Shown here: in pieces, positions 24,101 through 36,874 of the stretch
How the letters are laid out: the number at the start of each line of letters is the position of its first letter
How positions within the stretch are numbered: position 1 is the first letter of the stretch
Source: Cloeon dipterum
Lineage: Eukaryota; Arthropoda; Insecta; Ephemeroptera; Baetidae
Length of the DNA stretch: 64,000 bases
Reading direction: 5' to 3'
Assembly (NCBI RefSeq): GCF_949628265.1
Contig: NC_088788.1
Span: 12,772,001 to 12,836,000 of the forward strand
The notes under the pieces: model-generated
What the model was told of the DNA's origin: nothing
Databases searched by the model: none
What the model saw: only the letters and a program-made list of their open reading frames with translations
Program-made: the position numbers and the translations under genes

Positions 24101-26417
24101 CTTATCTAATTTTCTAGGATTTTTTTTATTTCTATTTGATTCAACAAATTTTTTGACTACTAATAGAAGGCTGTTAAATTTCCAATACAAAATCTACAAA
24201 TCAAATTTCATATCTTATGCGAAAAATCCAGTTAATTTTTCGAGGAAAGTTGAAATTAATAGAATGTGAGAGTGCTATTTTTAATGCCTATTTATAATCA
24301 TAATGCTATACTCTTGATTTATAAATCTTAACCAAGGAATCAAATATTGCATTACAGTAATGCTGATTGAAGCTATTAAATTTGCCATTGATCGTATCAT
24401 AGTGATTTGCATGAACGGCTGCATCTTCACCAATCCAAGGCAATTAGCTTGAAACGTATACACTCGCCTGCCGTGTCATACTTCAGTGGCCGTCATTCGT
24501 CCTCACCTTCTGGGCTGGAATGCGCTTTCCTCTCTGCATGGGTCAATTTATTACACACACGCGGGCAAAGTCGAGGAAGATGGCACTCTCGTTCACGTCT
24601 CCCATTCAAAATTGATTATGCACAAAGTACAATGGAGATTGGCGCGTGTAAACAACACATTTACATAAATTGCGGAGTGTTGCAAGTGCGGATTGTTCAG
24701 CGCCGATTAATAAATGCACACACATCTTTCCCTGTCTCCGCGCCACGCGCAGGTGATTTCAATGAGCGAGCCACCAGGCAGTGTGATTTTGACAAACACA
24801 TTTCGCAACAACAATTGTGTGTTCGTTTTCGGCCACTTGAAATTTCGCGCATGGTTTCTTCTCAATGGGTGTCTATGCAAATTCCAGTGATGGTACTTGT
24901 GACGAAAAACCATCATTTGTTTGAAGAAATTTGCAACAAGGCGGAAATTTTAAGTAGCATTCTCTTTCACCTGCGGTGTACATGTGTAATAAAATTTTGG
25001 GCTTTTTATTGATAGAAGCCTGCTGCAAAGTCAATAACTCTGCGGATTCCTGAGCATAAAGGAAGCCAACATTTAGTATCTTTTCTTCTCTCTTGTGAAA
25101 CCCACGCGCGTGCGTTCGCGGACTCATCTGCCGCACTCACTTAACGTTGTAGCGCGATGCTGAAAAGCGTTTATGTCAGTAATGAGCTGTCAGTAAGGTG
25201 AATTGCTTTATTGTTAACAAGCTGTGTAAAAATGCCTTCCAAGATTAGTATTATCTAACCTACAGAGGAGGAACGCTTGAGAAGCTCACTTCATTAAATC
25301 TAGGTTTATGACTTTGCTCAATATCTATTTAATTACGCGCTGCATTTAATTGCATTTTTTGCGAAAGAAAAACACAGCTGCACATTATTAGATGAATTAT
25401 ATAAATGCTAACATTGCCTTGTGGTGGGCCAGAAAAATATTTTGCCTTATTTGGAATTTAGGCCGCATCAATTCCAACAAACCATTAAAAGTTGTAAGAT
25501 AGATGTCAAATAAAGATGAGAGTTAGCCCAAACACCTGCATGATGGATTTTATCATATGGTTGAATTTGTTACATTTTCACTTCAAAATTTTAAATAAGG
25601 AATCAATAAAAAAATATTAATTTATCAATTTTATCTTATAAATTAATTCCTGGTCATTTGTGATTTTCGACTTCTACAAAACTAATGTGGCATCTATTGT
25701 TTTTGTTAATCAATCAGTTTGACGTTTTTATTACTCAATCACACGGTATTTTTGGCTGTCAATAATGATTACAGGAAATCTCTTGTCGAATGAGATAGCA
25801 GAAAGCCTTTGGAAAGTAGCTAACTCCTCAACAAGCAAGAGACAAACCACATAAAATTTGAAGAAAACCAGTTTCCCGCACATTTCAAATATCACTTTGT
25901 CACACATCTCAATAAATACTTCCTCTATTCTCTCTCACCAGATATTTGTGACACGGAAAATGCCAGGCGCATCATAAGATTCATAAGAAAGCGCGAGTGT
26001 CACAACGAGCAGCTTTTCTCTGCGACATGGGCGATAATATCGTGTATTTTGCTAAAATGTTGTATTAAGGGGAGCCTCACCATATCCGAATATTTAGCTG
26101 ACTCAGAGAGTTAAATCTTTTTCAAAAAATTTTTAGCGTTCGAAACTCGCTTGCAGTATTATAATTCAGGGGATTTAATCGTAATTAATCTTCTATGTCT
26201 TGAAAGTAAAATTGCGGTTAAAACCCCCTTCCGATTTAATTTAATGCAAATTTGCACATGATGGAGTCATGAAGAAATGTGTACTTCCTGCTAATTTGCA
26301 ATGAATTGTAATTTTCCAGGAATATTATTTTCCTCATCTTGTCCCTGAAAAATAGTAACTATATAGGAAAACGTACCAATACCACATTATAAATTGTTAA
26401 GTTGGTGGGAACGAAGC

Positions 26418-26433
26418 AGCAGCAGCAGCAGCA
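26418..26433. repeat. Short (AGC)n microsatellite
   Basis: About five tandem AGC/CAG units in non-coding DNA. No coding context is seen on either strand. Confidence 0.6.
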
Positions 26434-29400
26434 TCATAGTTGTAATTAGCGAATCAATGGATGTGACACTAGACTTGTGTGGTAGGCCTTGGTATACAAT
26501 TGCAATCAATTGAATCATTATTGTTTACATTTTTCCGCTATTTAGTTTCAGATTAAACATGGCGACTATCATCAGACACACATTATTTCTCGTAATCCTG
26601 TTTGATTCGTTCAGTCGCAACGAGTATGTAACAATATTTTTTTGAGCGCGCGCGTGTGTCCTCTGCGGCACTTTCACTGATGAGATAGATGAACGCGCGG
26701 CGCGAGGATGCTGCCCGGTGACCTTAAGGAAGAGTGAGCACTGAGCAGCGGAGTCCCACTCTACTCTGGTCCGGGATAATGAATAGCTGACCAATATATT
26801 ACGCCAAGAACGGCGGCAGCGGACTGACCTTTCGCCACAGCACTTGGGCGGCGTGTTTGTGTGTTCTAGATGGACCGAGCGAGCAGGGACGCCGCTCGCG
26901 GTGATGCTCTATGGAAAGGACGCAAAACATGCGACTGGCCTGGTTACCTAATCGCTGCGTGTGTGCGAGACATAGTCCTCGCAAGTATTCAGAACGGCTA
27001 TTATTCACATACGGGTCGCGCATTTTAATCGGTGCTTCTATTTCTCGAGATCATTCTTTGAAATCTTCAGTTCATGGCAAAACCAAATTGGGAACTAAAA
27101 TGCTGTTTTCTTTTTTATTATTTTTCAACCAATAAGCCTTCTATTTATCGTTAAATACTTAATGTTAAATTTTTCCGGGAAAAACCATTGTAATATTAAA
27201 TTTATTTTGACTTTGTGGCTGTCTTATTGATTGGTTTTAAGCTAGATTTCTTCACCTGACATTTTATTTTCTTTTTTGGCTAATGTACTTTTGTTATAGG
27301 TTGGGAAAAAACAACAATACAAAATTTAAACAAGAGTATTAATCAAACTAAACCAAAATTTGATTAAGTAATTATGATGAGAAATTGGAGAAACCTATTA
27401 TTTAATACGAAGATTTTGTTGGAATCCTTAATGGCAATTAATTAATTTATAACCAATATATAAATGAGAGCAAATGAATAATTTCCCCGTTCTTGCAATG
27501 AACTCCATCTCTCCGTAACTAGTTCCCTGTGACTGACAATAATTTGCACTTGAACGAGTTTCGATCAAGAGATAAATTTATATGTAAATATTTCATCGGT
27601 TTACAAGGCGAAAATGAAATGTACATGCACCAGGTGGTGTCTGTTTGACTAAAATGCTCTTGCCACCTTTAAAGAGTCTCATCGGATGAAACTGGTTTGA
27701 CCATCAATGATGAGTTGACGCTCATGATTGCGACGATGGCATTAATGGCGACAAGTGACTCTCAAGATTTGTGGGCATTCGGCCCCTTTTGCTTGTTATG
27801 TAACGCACGGTCTGAGATATATAACAGATTTGTTTACATGCGCCTTTTTCGTGCAGTGTGCTCGTTAAATTTAGCGGTTGTGAAAACTAAATGAACTTAA
27901 ACCAGACAAGGCTGAATCACGGTGTAATTGGGAGAATGGCACTTGCATATGTCGCGAAATCGTTTAAAACATTTTTTGCAATTACGAAATTGAACGTGAT
28001 AAGCGATTAAAATTTTCACAGAACGCATTTGCATGGTAATTTATATGCAGTCATCCATTTTTGGAGTTTACGATGTCATTTGACAAGTTCCATACTTGTA
28101 AGAATGTATTTTAATTAAGTGTTTTGTCGATTTGTCGAAATTCGTCATCTTAATTAATTGATCACGGCTTAAGGTCGTTTGAAAAAAAATATTGCACCAA
28201 CATCACCAGAGAAATTCATCAACTACTAATTTTTATTGTTTTAATTTTAGCAAGTCACAATATTTTTATTTGCATATAATATTTAATTGCTTTTAACTTG
28301 CCCATACACGGCCTGGTCAATTAGCAAGCAAGTTAAATGTGTCCGTGGCTCACTTGTGTGCTATTTTGAATAGTAATGAGCAATCAGCGCGATTTACTCA
28401 TTAGAACTAACCGTTCATAGCACGTGGATAATTAATCAAACGTGAGGATTGCATCATGCCAGTAAATTGCCGAAAACCAAATGACCTCATCTATAAAAAT
28501 GACCGCCGTCATCTCAGTCAGCCAAGCCTAAATGATCTTGGGTCAAAATTTAATTTCATTGGACTCCAAGGCATTGGGTCCATCAAACAGCAAAATGTTT
28601 ATTCTGACCTGAATTCACACAATTGCTCATTTTACAGAAGTTAAATACATATTTAAACTAATTGAGAACATTTATTGCCCGATTTTATGGTTTATGTCGG
28701 TTTTTTACGCTGCGGAACTGTTGTGAATGTTTTACGAAAAAACATATAAAATGATACGCGGTTAAGGCGCTCTTTATTAAGGTTTCATTGTTTTCTCATC
28801 TCTATTCTAAGAAATGAAATCAAGGACTATATATTATGAAGGGTCAGACAGAGAGGAAAAGAAATGAATTGTTCATTATGAATCAACATTGCTTTTGTAT
28901 TTTTTCCTTTCCAAAGCTATAAAAAATTGAAAGTAAACAACTATTATACTATAGTGGGTATGAGACTATTAAATCGAGAGCATAGATAACATCCAGATTA
29001 GCCTCTGCCCAAGAAGTCGGTTTCGCCTGACCGTCAATTACAATCCAATTCCGACCAGGCAATTAACTTTTACAAAACAAAGGATGATAAAGTTCTTGAG
29101 TGATTTGCCAAATTCTATGGGGATTCGTCCAGCGCTACTTTCTTTTTTGAGAGAGATCCTCTATCGGCGCCGCGGATCTTCATTTATCAAATGCAGCGTC
29201 AAAGACGCTATTAAGCCGTCCGCGCATCAGTCCGCCTTCCGTTCCGCGGAAAAAGTTGACCATCTGACCCCGTGAGGCAGAATTGAGCCATTTAATAAAG
29301 TCATGCGTTGACGAAATATTTTTCAGCGACAAGCAAAACTTGTCACACATACATTTAGATGTCACTAAAGGTTACTACTACATTAGGAGAAAAGACAGTA

Positions 29401-30667
29401 TTTAGAAGCGTAAATTTGCAAATTCTACAGAAAGGTGACTTTGATTTGGTGTCAGCCTTAAATTTGGAGAATGCAGATCAATATGTACTCGTAACCCAAA
29501 ATTAGATTAAAATTTCCAGATTAAAAAACACTTTTTTAGTGCTTTTTATTGGCCGCGCCAGAATAAAATACTGTGTTACGGGAAAATGTTTTGCGTTAAA
29601 ATTTAGCAAATCAACTTAACGAATTTAACGATATTAGATTGTAAGACAAAAATTATAGAAAAAAGAAATTTATAATCTAAGGTTGGTTTTGTTTTTTGTG
29701 CAGATATTACAATAGAAAAATAATTAATTAATAAATGAAAGAACATTTGTAGCCGAAGGCAAGTGTTTTCATGGCAAGGATTGCGGTAAAACTTGTGCGT
29801 GCATTGCTGTTAATTCACGGCCTTCCTCTGCGGAGTCTCTTCCTGTGTACTTTTAATTCGTTTCATTTAAAATTTTCGTCGCGCTGCAGCATTCAGGTAC
29901 GTTTGCTTTTAGTAAGGAAGTTGCTTTATTTCAATTTTAATTGTGCAAACGCGAAATTTTATGAGTAAAACTGACCAAAAAAAGAATTCAAGAAGGAAGT
30001 TATTAAAATAAAGCTCTTTACGCGTTAAAGCATCGCATCAACTTAGAAATACGCGGAAGAAATTGTTCTTTCAGCAATTGTTTATTTATAATTTTCCAAA
30101 GGACGCAGTTTGATTGATCCGCTTCTTCCTCTCACACGATTAAAACCACATGTCGCTGTTTGACATTCAAGTAACAATCAAACCCCTTTCTACCATTATA
30201 TGTTAATGAAACACCTGTTGCCGCCTTAGGATCAGTATATATTACATTTTTTTCTGCCGCTTGGTTGTGTTTTAGTGACTTTTACACCACCTTAAATCAA
30301 GGTCTGCGTGTTTCCTTTTCCCCATCTGGCATTTCATGACACACACGTGTACCATTACTTTTCCAAGAATATTATACACCATACACCAGCCTGTATTCCA
30401 ACGTATGAAGCACTTTCACAATACTAGTCATGGGCAACTTGTTTTAATGCAGCTTTCAGACAAAGGAATCATGAGAATTGCACCCCTTATAATATGACCA
30501 AGACTTTCTAGATAGCCTAGATAGTAAAATTTTTAATTTAAGAGCATTTTGAATTAAGTACCTATTACCCTCCCAATCCTAATTAAATATTTAGGAAAAT
30601 GAAAACATCACGGTTGCTGGGATGACTTGTGAACAGATAAGAGCACACTTAAAATATATTGTTGAAT

Positions 30668-30673
30668 TTTATT
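30668..30673 (-). terminator. Poly(A) signal of Claspin
   Basis: TTTATT on the plus strand is AATAAA on the minus strand, about 70 nt beyond the Claspin stop codon at 30741-30743. Confidence 0.55.
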
Positions 30674-30740
30674 TAAAAAAATGAATTATATAATCTTATG
30701 GACACGCAACAAACTTAGAGCAATCAATGTACATTGTGAC

Positions 30741-33700
30741 TTAAAGGAGTTTGAAAATGCTGTTCGAGACCTTCTGCCTTTTTACTCTGGGATTGGTAGA
30801 TGTATTTTTTGCAGCTTCTCGTTTCTGCAAGGCGAACAATGTAAGGTTTGCTATTAAATTAGAGCATCGATCTTACCTTGGCCTTCACTGGTTGCGGCGA
30901 GGCGTCCTCAAAGGATACATCAGCATTCTCATTCGCAGGTCCCTTTAAGCTTGACGGACTGATTGTTGAAAATACAAAGTTTCCTTTACTGATATTCGAA
31001 ACGATGCCGTCATTGTCAGCGCCAGTGATTTGTACAACTTTATTGAGCGAGATTTTCTTCCTTGAGAAAAAGGAGCCGCTTTTGCCCTAAATAAAATCAA
31101 TAATTAACTAATTTTGCTTCATTTTAAATGCAGTATTTACCTGTAGCCTTTGAAGAATAGCTTTTCCTGGCGATTTTACATGCAATGGCTGCTGTTGTTT
31201 CTTCTCAGCCTCGTTCTGCTGTGGTAGCTGAGCTTTGAGCTTTGCTCCATTTATCTTTGCAAGTACGTTTTTGCCGTAGCTGAGCAGCTTGCTATTTTGG
31301 TCATTGGTGTCCAAAGTTATCTCTTGAGAACTCTGTGAGAACAGGAAAAGTTAGATGACTTAGATTTTAGAAATATTTGCAATACATTTTCTTTGAGCCA
31401 GTTCTCTCTCTCCAATCGCATTGTCCTCCAAGCCGCATCGTCCTCATCGTCGTCATTCAAACCCTCGTCACCAGACAAATTTGGGTTACAACCACCTTGC
31501 CAGTCTCCATCATCTGTAAATTAGCATCAGCACCTACAAAAATACTATAATGTCTTGAACAAACCTGTGTTTTTCCATCTGAACAGCTTCTGCCTGCCGC
31601 CCCCTTCGGCGTGCAAATCTCCATCTTCAAGGAAAGCTTCTTGGAAAAGTCGAATGTCACGCTTGTCATCATCGAGTAAACGACGCCTGTCATTTAATGA
31701 TTATTAAGTTTTGGCGATATTAAGATGTTCTAAATAATTACGCATGGATTTGGCCAAGCTGTTCTTTAACGTTATCTTCATCAATCTGCTCTTGATCTCC
31801 AAGTTCTTCTTCGAAATCATCCAAACCCCTCTCATCCTCATCAGCACTTTCCCAGTCAGAGCCACTGAGTTCAGCCTCTGCTTCAAAGAACTTGGCAGCT
31901 TTGCTCTTCAGCTGTCCAGGTTGAATAACCACTTCATTCTCTTCAGAGTCGTAGTCCACAAGGCTAAAATCGGCACCCTCCTCTGCTTCACTCTCGACAT
32001 TTTCATCATCTTCTTCGTCATCTAGTTGAGCATTAGAAAAATTCAAAATAATACACAAGGTAAAAATAAATTAAAGAAAATAATACCAGAAAATTCTAGC
32101 TTTCTCTTCTTCTTTTTCTTCTTCAGCTTTTTCCCTTTGGGCTTGGCTTCAACTTCATCACCATCGTCGTCAGAAGATATTACTAGTTTTGCTCCATGGG
32201 ATTCAGGTTGAGGGGATCTGAATAATAGACATTGGATACATTACAAGATTTCAATGTTAGTTTCATACATGTCAAAGTATTAAACATTGAGTAGAAATTT
32301 GGAGCTTAAGATATTTACCCAATTTCCTCTGCTGGAGGTTCATCTTCAGTGTTATTAGTGTCAGCCTGCGTAACAAAATTTCCAGAACAAAGGGCAGCCA
32401 AGTCCTGCGTGTCCTCAGCTTTTGTTTCACCGTCAATCAGCTCTTGCAAATCCTTGGGAGCTCCATTGCTGGGCTGAGTAACAAACTGTCCAGAGCAGAG
32501 GCTCTCCAAGTTTGCCGTCTCTACCTCCTCAGCGTCAAGACCACTGATGCTCTGGTTCTTTGTCTCTGCTTGGGTAATAAACTGCCCAGAACAAAGACTT
32601 TCCAAATTTTGTGTGTCCAAGGCAGGGGAGCAAACGAGTCCACTGAAGCCTGATTTTTTCACCTCAACTTGCGTGACAAATTGTCCAGAGCAAAGGTCGG
32701 CCACATTTGCAGGCTGCGAGGCTTCACTGGAGACCAAATTGACCAGTCCAGCTGGTACAGAGGCATCGTTTTGAGTCTGGTCGCTTGGTGCGGTTAAGAA
32801 TTGACCAGAACAAAGAGCTTCGAGATCTGTAGTTGGAGAGTTAACGTCAAAGTTGAACTTATCAAGGTTAGCAGGAGATCTCAAGGCTGATGTGTTCAAA
32901 TCAAATGATTTTTCAGAAGCAATGCCTTCCTCTTCGGCATCCTCAAACAGTTGAGTGATTCCACTTGAAATTAATCCTTAAACCACCAATCATTAGTTAA
33001 GCACAATTAATTTGTCTTGTAAGATTAAATATACCTATTGTTCGAGTTGGCTGAGTGGGATCATATAGATCGCCCATCATTTTCATGTCACTTTTCCCTT
33101 TGGAATAGTTTCCAATCGTCTGTGGGGAATCCAAAATACTAGTAGTTGACAAGTTGACGGATGTGTTCAGCATTGAACCATTGGAGTCATCCTAATATGA
33201 TCAACCAAAGTCATGTAAACACAGCACGCCAAGTTAAGGAATCGATTACCATCTTGTCATTTTCACAAACTTTACTGTGGTTAAGCAGTGTTTTTCCTTC
33301 AGCCTTCTTCATATCTGAAAGTAATGTAATTTGAACTGTTATTGGAGAATTAAAATACAATGAACTGATATGATAATAAATTGGACAGTGGAACATAAAT
33401 TTTAAGTAGACGAAGGCTAATGCATTCAAGACTCAAGGCTGTCATAATTTTCCCTTGAAATATAGCTTTAAGTGCATGGCAAGCTGGTTGTTTTTCCATA
33501 TTTCTACAAATAGGTCCTGTTATCCCCAGACCACAGTTGGCCTCAACCAGTGGCCAAAGTTGATTGTGAGCAGGACAATTCTGAAGATATAAATATGGAT
33601 AAATAAACAGCTTGCTATACACCAAGGAAGTTGCAAAATTTAATTCTAACTAACGTAATGATAATATTCAGCTGTCTCACTAACCTGTCTCATCTTCATC

Positions 33701-36382
33701 ATCAGAGTCTTCAATTCTTATGATTCTGGAGAACTGTTTCTTTGCTCCAGGTGTCGATGTTGTAAGTCTATCACTATCGTCTTCCTCAGCACTTTCTTCA
33801 TCACAGTCTTCTTCATCATCTGCGTCGTCGTCATCATCCTCATCATCAGCACAATCCTCGTCCATTTTTAATGGGGCATCTTATATAAAATAACAGGTTT
33901 AATGCAACATTGGCAAATCAAGAGAAAACAATAGTACCTTCATCCTCTATTTCATCTTCTTCAGCTTCCTCTTCTACAAATGCTGACTTGACTCTGGGCT
34001 TCTCCGATTTTGCAAATTCCTCATCATCTTCAAGCTCTGGCTCCGACTCAGTTTCGTTAGCAAGGTGAGGATCAAATTCATCAATGTCCTTTTCCTCCTT
34101 CTCATCATCTCCAAAATCTAAAAGTAACAATTTGAGTACTAATTAGGATTGTTTAGACAAGTAGGAAAGGAAAATAATTGGTTTTAAATAAAGAGCGGGA
34201 TTAATTTTTCTCATTTTAGCATATAAAACAGAGTAATTGAGGTGTATAAAAGGTTTACCATTTCCAAGAAGTTCGTCAGTCTCGTCCTCATACATCTTGT
34301 ACTCATTCTGCCTTTGCTTAAAATCCTCTTTCCTCTGCTTGGCAATCGACTCTTGCAGTTCGGACTTGAACATGCACATCCTGGATCCTGGCTGAGCACT
34401 CATGTCTACCTCGTCTCCGATTTTCTCTCCTGCCTTCATCAAGTTGAGGAGACCTTCCTGTTTTGGATCAAGGCTCTTTTTCTTCCCAGCTGTTACGTTT
34501 CGAATAAACCTTTCTTTCAAATCGTGGATACCATCTTTACTCAACTCCGAAGGATTTGAAAGATCGATGATTTCACTTGGGCCACCAGACAGTCTGACAG
34601 GCTTGGAATTCCTCAGCTTTTCCAGAAACTGTGCTCTTGTAAGCAGTACCTTTGCTTTTTCAGGCGATTTCTCTTTTGGTTTTTCTTCGTCGCTGCTCAC
34701 GTGAGTGTCAAACACTTCCAGCAAATCAAACGTCTTTTTCGGCTCAGCTTGTGCTGCTTTTGGTTCGCAGTTGAGGACTTCGTCTGTGTCTTCCAAAAAT
34801 AGACTGATCTCTTCTAATGAGTCTTCTACTCTCTTTGTTTGGTCTGTACTGCTGATGTCACTGCTTTCCTTTGGAAGGGCTGGTTCAACAAAGACAATAT
34901 TTGAATCTTTCTCTACAGAAGTAACACTCTCAGTTGGTTTTGCATCTTCGCCAACCCCATCCGTAATTAATTCTCCAACATGGGTCGCTGAAGCTCCAAG
35001 TTCTTCATTCATTTGCACGTTTTCATTCAGCTCCATTGCTGATTCTGTGCTGTCGTCAGTGCCAGCCACTTTAGGCAGCTCGTCAATTTGTTGAATCATT
35101 TCAGTGTCAGAAGACCCTTGCGCCTTCTCCAAAAGGTCAAGTTTTTCACTCAGTTCGTCAAAGTCTAGTGTTTTTTTGGCAGTTTCAACTCCACTGACCC
35201 TTTCATTCATTTCTTCTGCTTCATTGGCAGCAACAACCGTTTCAGCCACATCTTCTTTCTTGCTTGGGGATGGAATTGCTGGCGGAGTTAAACTTTCTTC
35301 CTCCTCTTCAGACTCTGCCTTGTAAAACTCTTCAGCCAGCTTTTCTGTCTGTTCCAACTCTTTCCTAAAATCATTTCAAAATTTAAAATTGATTAGATGA
35401 GCATGAAAGATTTATTACTACCCAATAACTGTGATGTCCACACTTGAAGGCTTGGCTCCTTTCAGCTCTAAGCTTGCCCTGGGACGAGCTGAAAGAAATT
35501 CCTTCAGGGACCTCTGCTTTGGCTTATGATATGGAAGTGAGGCTGCAGATTCTCGGACCATTCTCTGATTTTCACTTATCATTTTTTGCTTCTCTTTTTC
35601 CATGGCAGCTCGGCACGCAACTGCAGACTATCATGCAAAAGAACATAGTGGATGATATTAGTTTATTTTTCTGCCTCCTGTAAAATCACATTATTTTACC
35701 TTTCTTTGAGGAGCAGCTTTCTTTTTAGTGTTGACTTCCAATTCACTGTGATTCGACATATTGGATTGAAGGCAATCATTATTTAATCGTTCCTCCTCGT
35801 CAGAACTTTCGCTCCCAAACTGAGCTCGGAGGTTGTCCAGCTGTCATTTATAACAAAATTTAACATTAGATAAAACCAGGTGTACACTCAATTTAATTTT
35901 CTCACGATTTTCTTCTGGTTTTTAGTCTGAACTTCAGAATCTTCATCGCCATCTCTTTCGGAGCTTTCTTCGTCTGAAGAGTTTCGAAGATGAACTTTGT
36001 TCTTTTTCTTCAGCATATCAAAACTCTTCTTTTCCAATTTTCTCAGCCCAAAATCCTTTTTACTTGTAGGCGATTCACCATCCGAATCATCTTTTTCTTT
36101 TTCCTCTTCGCTCGATGAATTAGCCAACACAAGTCTGCTTCGCTTTTTATTTACCTTCACAAGTTGTTCCTCTTCTTCGCTCTCAGACGCCGATTTGCTG
36201 TCCGATTTTGATGGAGATTTTCCAGGTGTCACCTCATCCTCATCATCGCTAAGAACGAGCCTTTTCTTCTGTGAAAATTTCTTGTTTTTGGGAGTCAAAA
36301 CATCCTCTTCGTCGGAACTGTCGACGGTCGTCAGGGCTGGGATGTTGCTCACAACGCCGGTCTCTAACAATTCTAACGCCAT
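30741..36382 (-). CDS. CLSPN: Claspin, replication fork/ATR-Chk1 checkpoint mediator
   Basis: Nuclear adaptor that holds Chk1 for ATR activation and travels with forks (known for the family). Exons: 35906-36382, 35700-35840, 35422-35627, 34259-35364, 33938-34117, 33685-33879, 33250-33314, 33035-33191, 32319-32976, 32087-32217, 31742-32021, 31565-31686, 31386-31513, 31141-31332, 30877-31086, 30741-30824; 1443 aa, near human (1339). The N-terminus is acidic with SDEED and SDDED blocks. [11 protein letters not shown] and [12 protein letters not shown] basic segments follow. Exon 9 carries five LCSG(Q/N)F Chk1-binding-type repeats (about residues 893-1043). The conserved C-terminal core has [36 protein letters not shown] and [12 protein letters not shown]. 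The last exon ends SNSIFKLL. It is divergent from CFAP52 and probably shares its promoter. Identity is firm; microexon choices in the acidic part could vary. Confidence 0.95.
32366..32830 (-). repeat. Five Chk1-binding-type repeats within Claspin
   Basis: On the minus strand, the motifs are [31 protein letters not shown] (twice) and [10 protein letters not shown], at residues 893-902, 933-942, 966-975, 998-1007 and 1034-1043. Four of the five are followed by (V/I)TQ. In vertebrate Claspin, phosphorylation of the Ser/Thr in LC(S/T)G creates the Chk1 docking site. Spacing is 32-40 residues, so this is a loose tandem array. Confidence 0.85.
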
Positions 36383-36874
36383 TGGTATAGCTCAGCTTAC
36401 CATCTGTCAGAAATGGGCAAGATTACAGGGCTTGATTGCCAATTTCCAGCGATAATTCGGAAAATAGTTATCGAGTAGTCAGCAAATTGCATGCACTGTG
36501 TGTGTAGTAGTGCTCGTATTAGTAAACCTGTGTTAGGCAATGGCACTGCCCTTGCCCGCCAAATTTCTGGAGTCAGCTGCCAGTGCCAGTACTGCTAGCG
36601 CCAGCAGTTTAACTAATCCGCAAGATGTCCCCAGTGTTCCATCGTTGCACTTATGGCGCGTAGGGAAAAAGCGAGCAGCATGCGTGTATAAAGTAGCGTG
36701 TTGTCGAGTTGCCGTGGATACCATGAAAAGTTTGTTAATGCTTCTTTCAAAAGACGACCCGCTGTCAGTGAACTAATCTTTCCGACTTTTCATCTGTTAA
36801 AAAGGGTTTTATTGTAAATTTCTACCATTATTGACACACTCCATAAAATTCATTATTTAAATTTTTGACAGATC
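36383..36874. promoter_or_regulatory. Bidirectional promoter interval, Claspin and CFAP52
   Basis: 492 bp separate the two ATGs of head-to-head genes. There is no separate gene inside: open frames here are short and overlapping. A TATAAAG at 36687-36693 on the plus strand is a weak core-promoter candidate for CFAP52. The tttttgacag just before the CFAP52 ATG could be an acceptor for a 5' UTR intron. Confidence 0.6.

Larger units (their letters stand above)
21132..30740. other. About 9.6-kb stretch with no supported gene
   Basis: Both strands carry only short open frames without domains, consistent splice signals or plausible codon runs. Composition alternates between AT-rich blocks and CpG-bearing patches, for example 22.2-22.7, 24.4-25.2 and 26.6-27.0 kb. 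The last is GC-rich with gcgcgcgtgtg and could be an orphan promoter or 5' exon. A short CAG run lies near 26.42 kb. The probable Claspin poly(A) signal falls at its right edge. Confidence 0.5.

Noticed and set aside
24407..25012. 201-codon plus-strand open frame in the gene-free block
   Set aside because: No domain, low-quality composition, no Kozak or splice context, and overlapping frames on the other strand. The length is plausible by chance in a GC-richer patch.
26799..27023. Minus-strand 74-codon frame in the GC-rich island
   Set aside because: The open frame is explained by GC composition. It may be 5' UTR, but there is no protein evidence.
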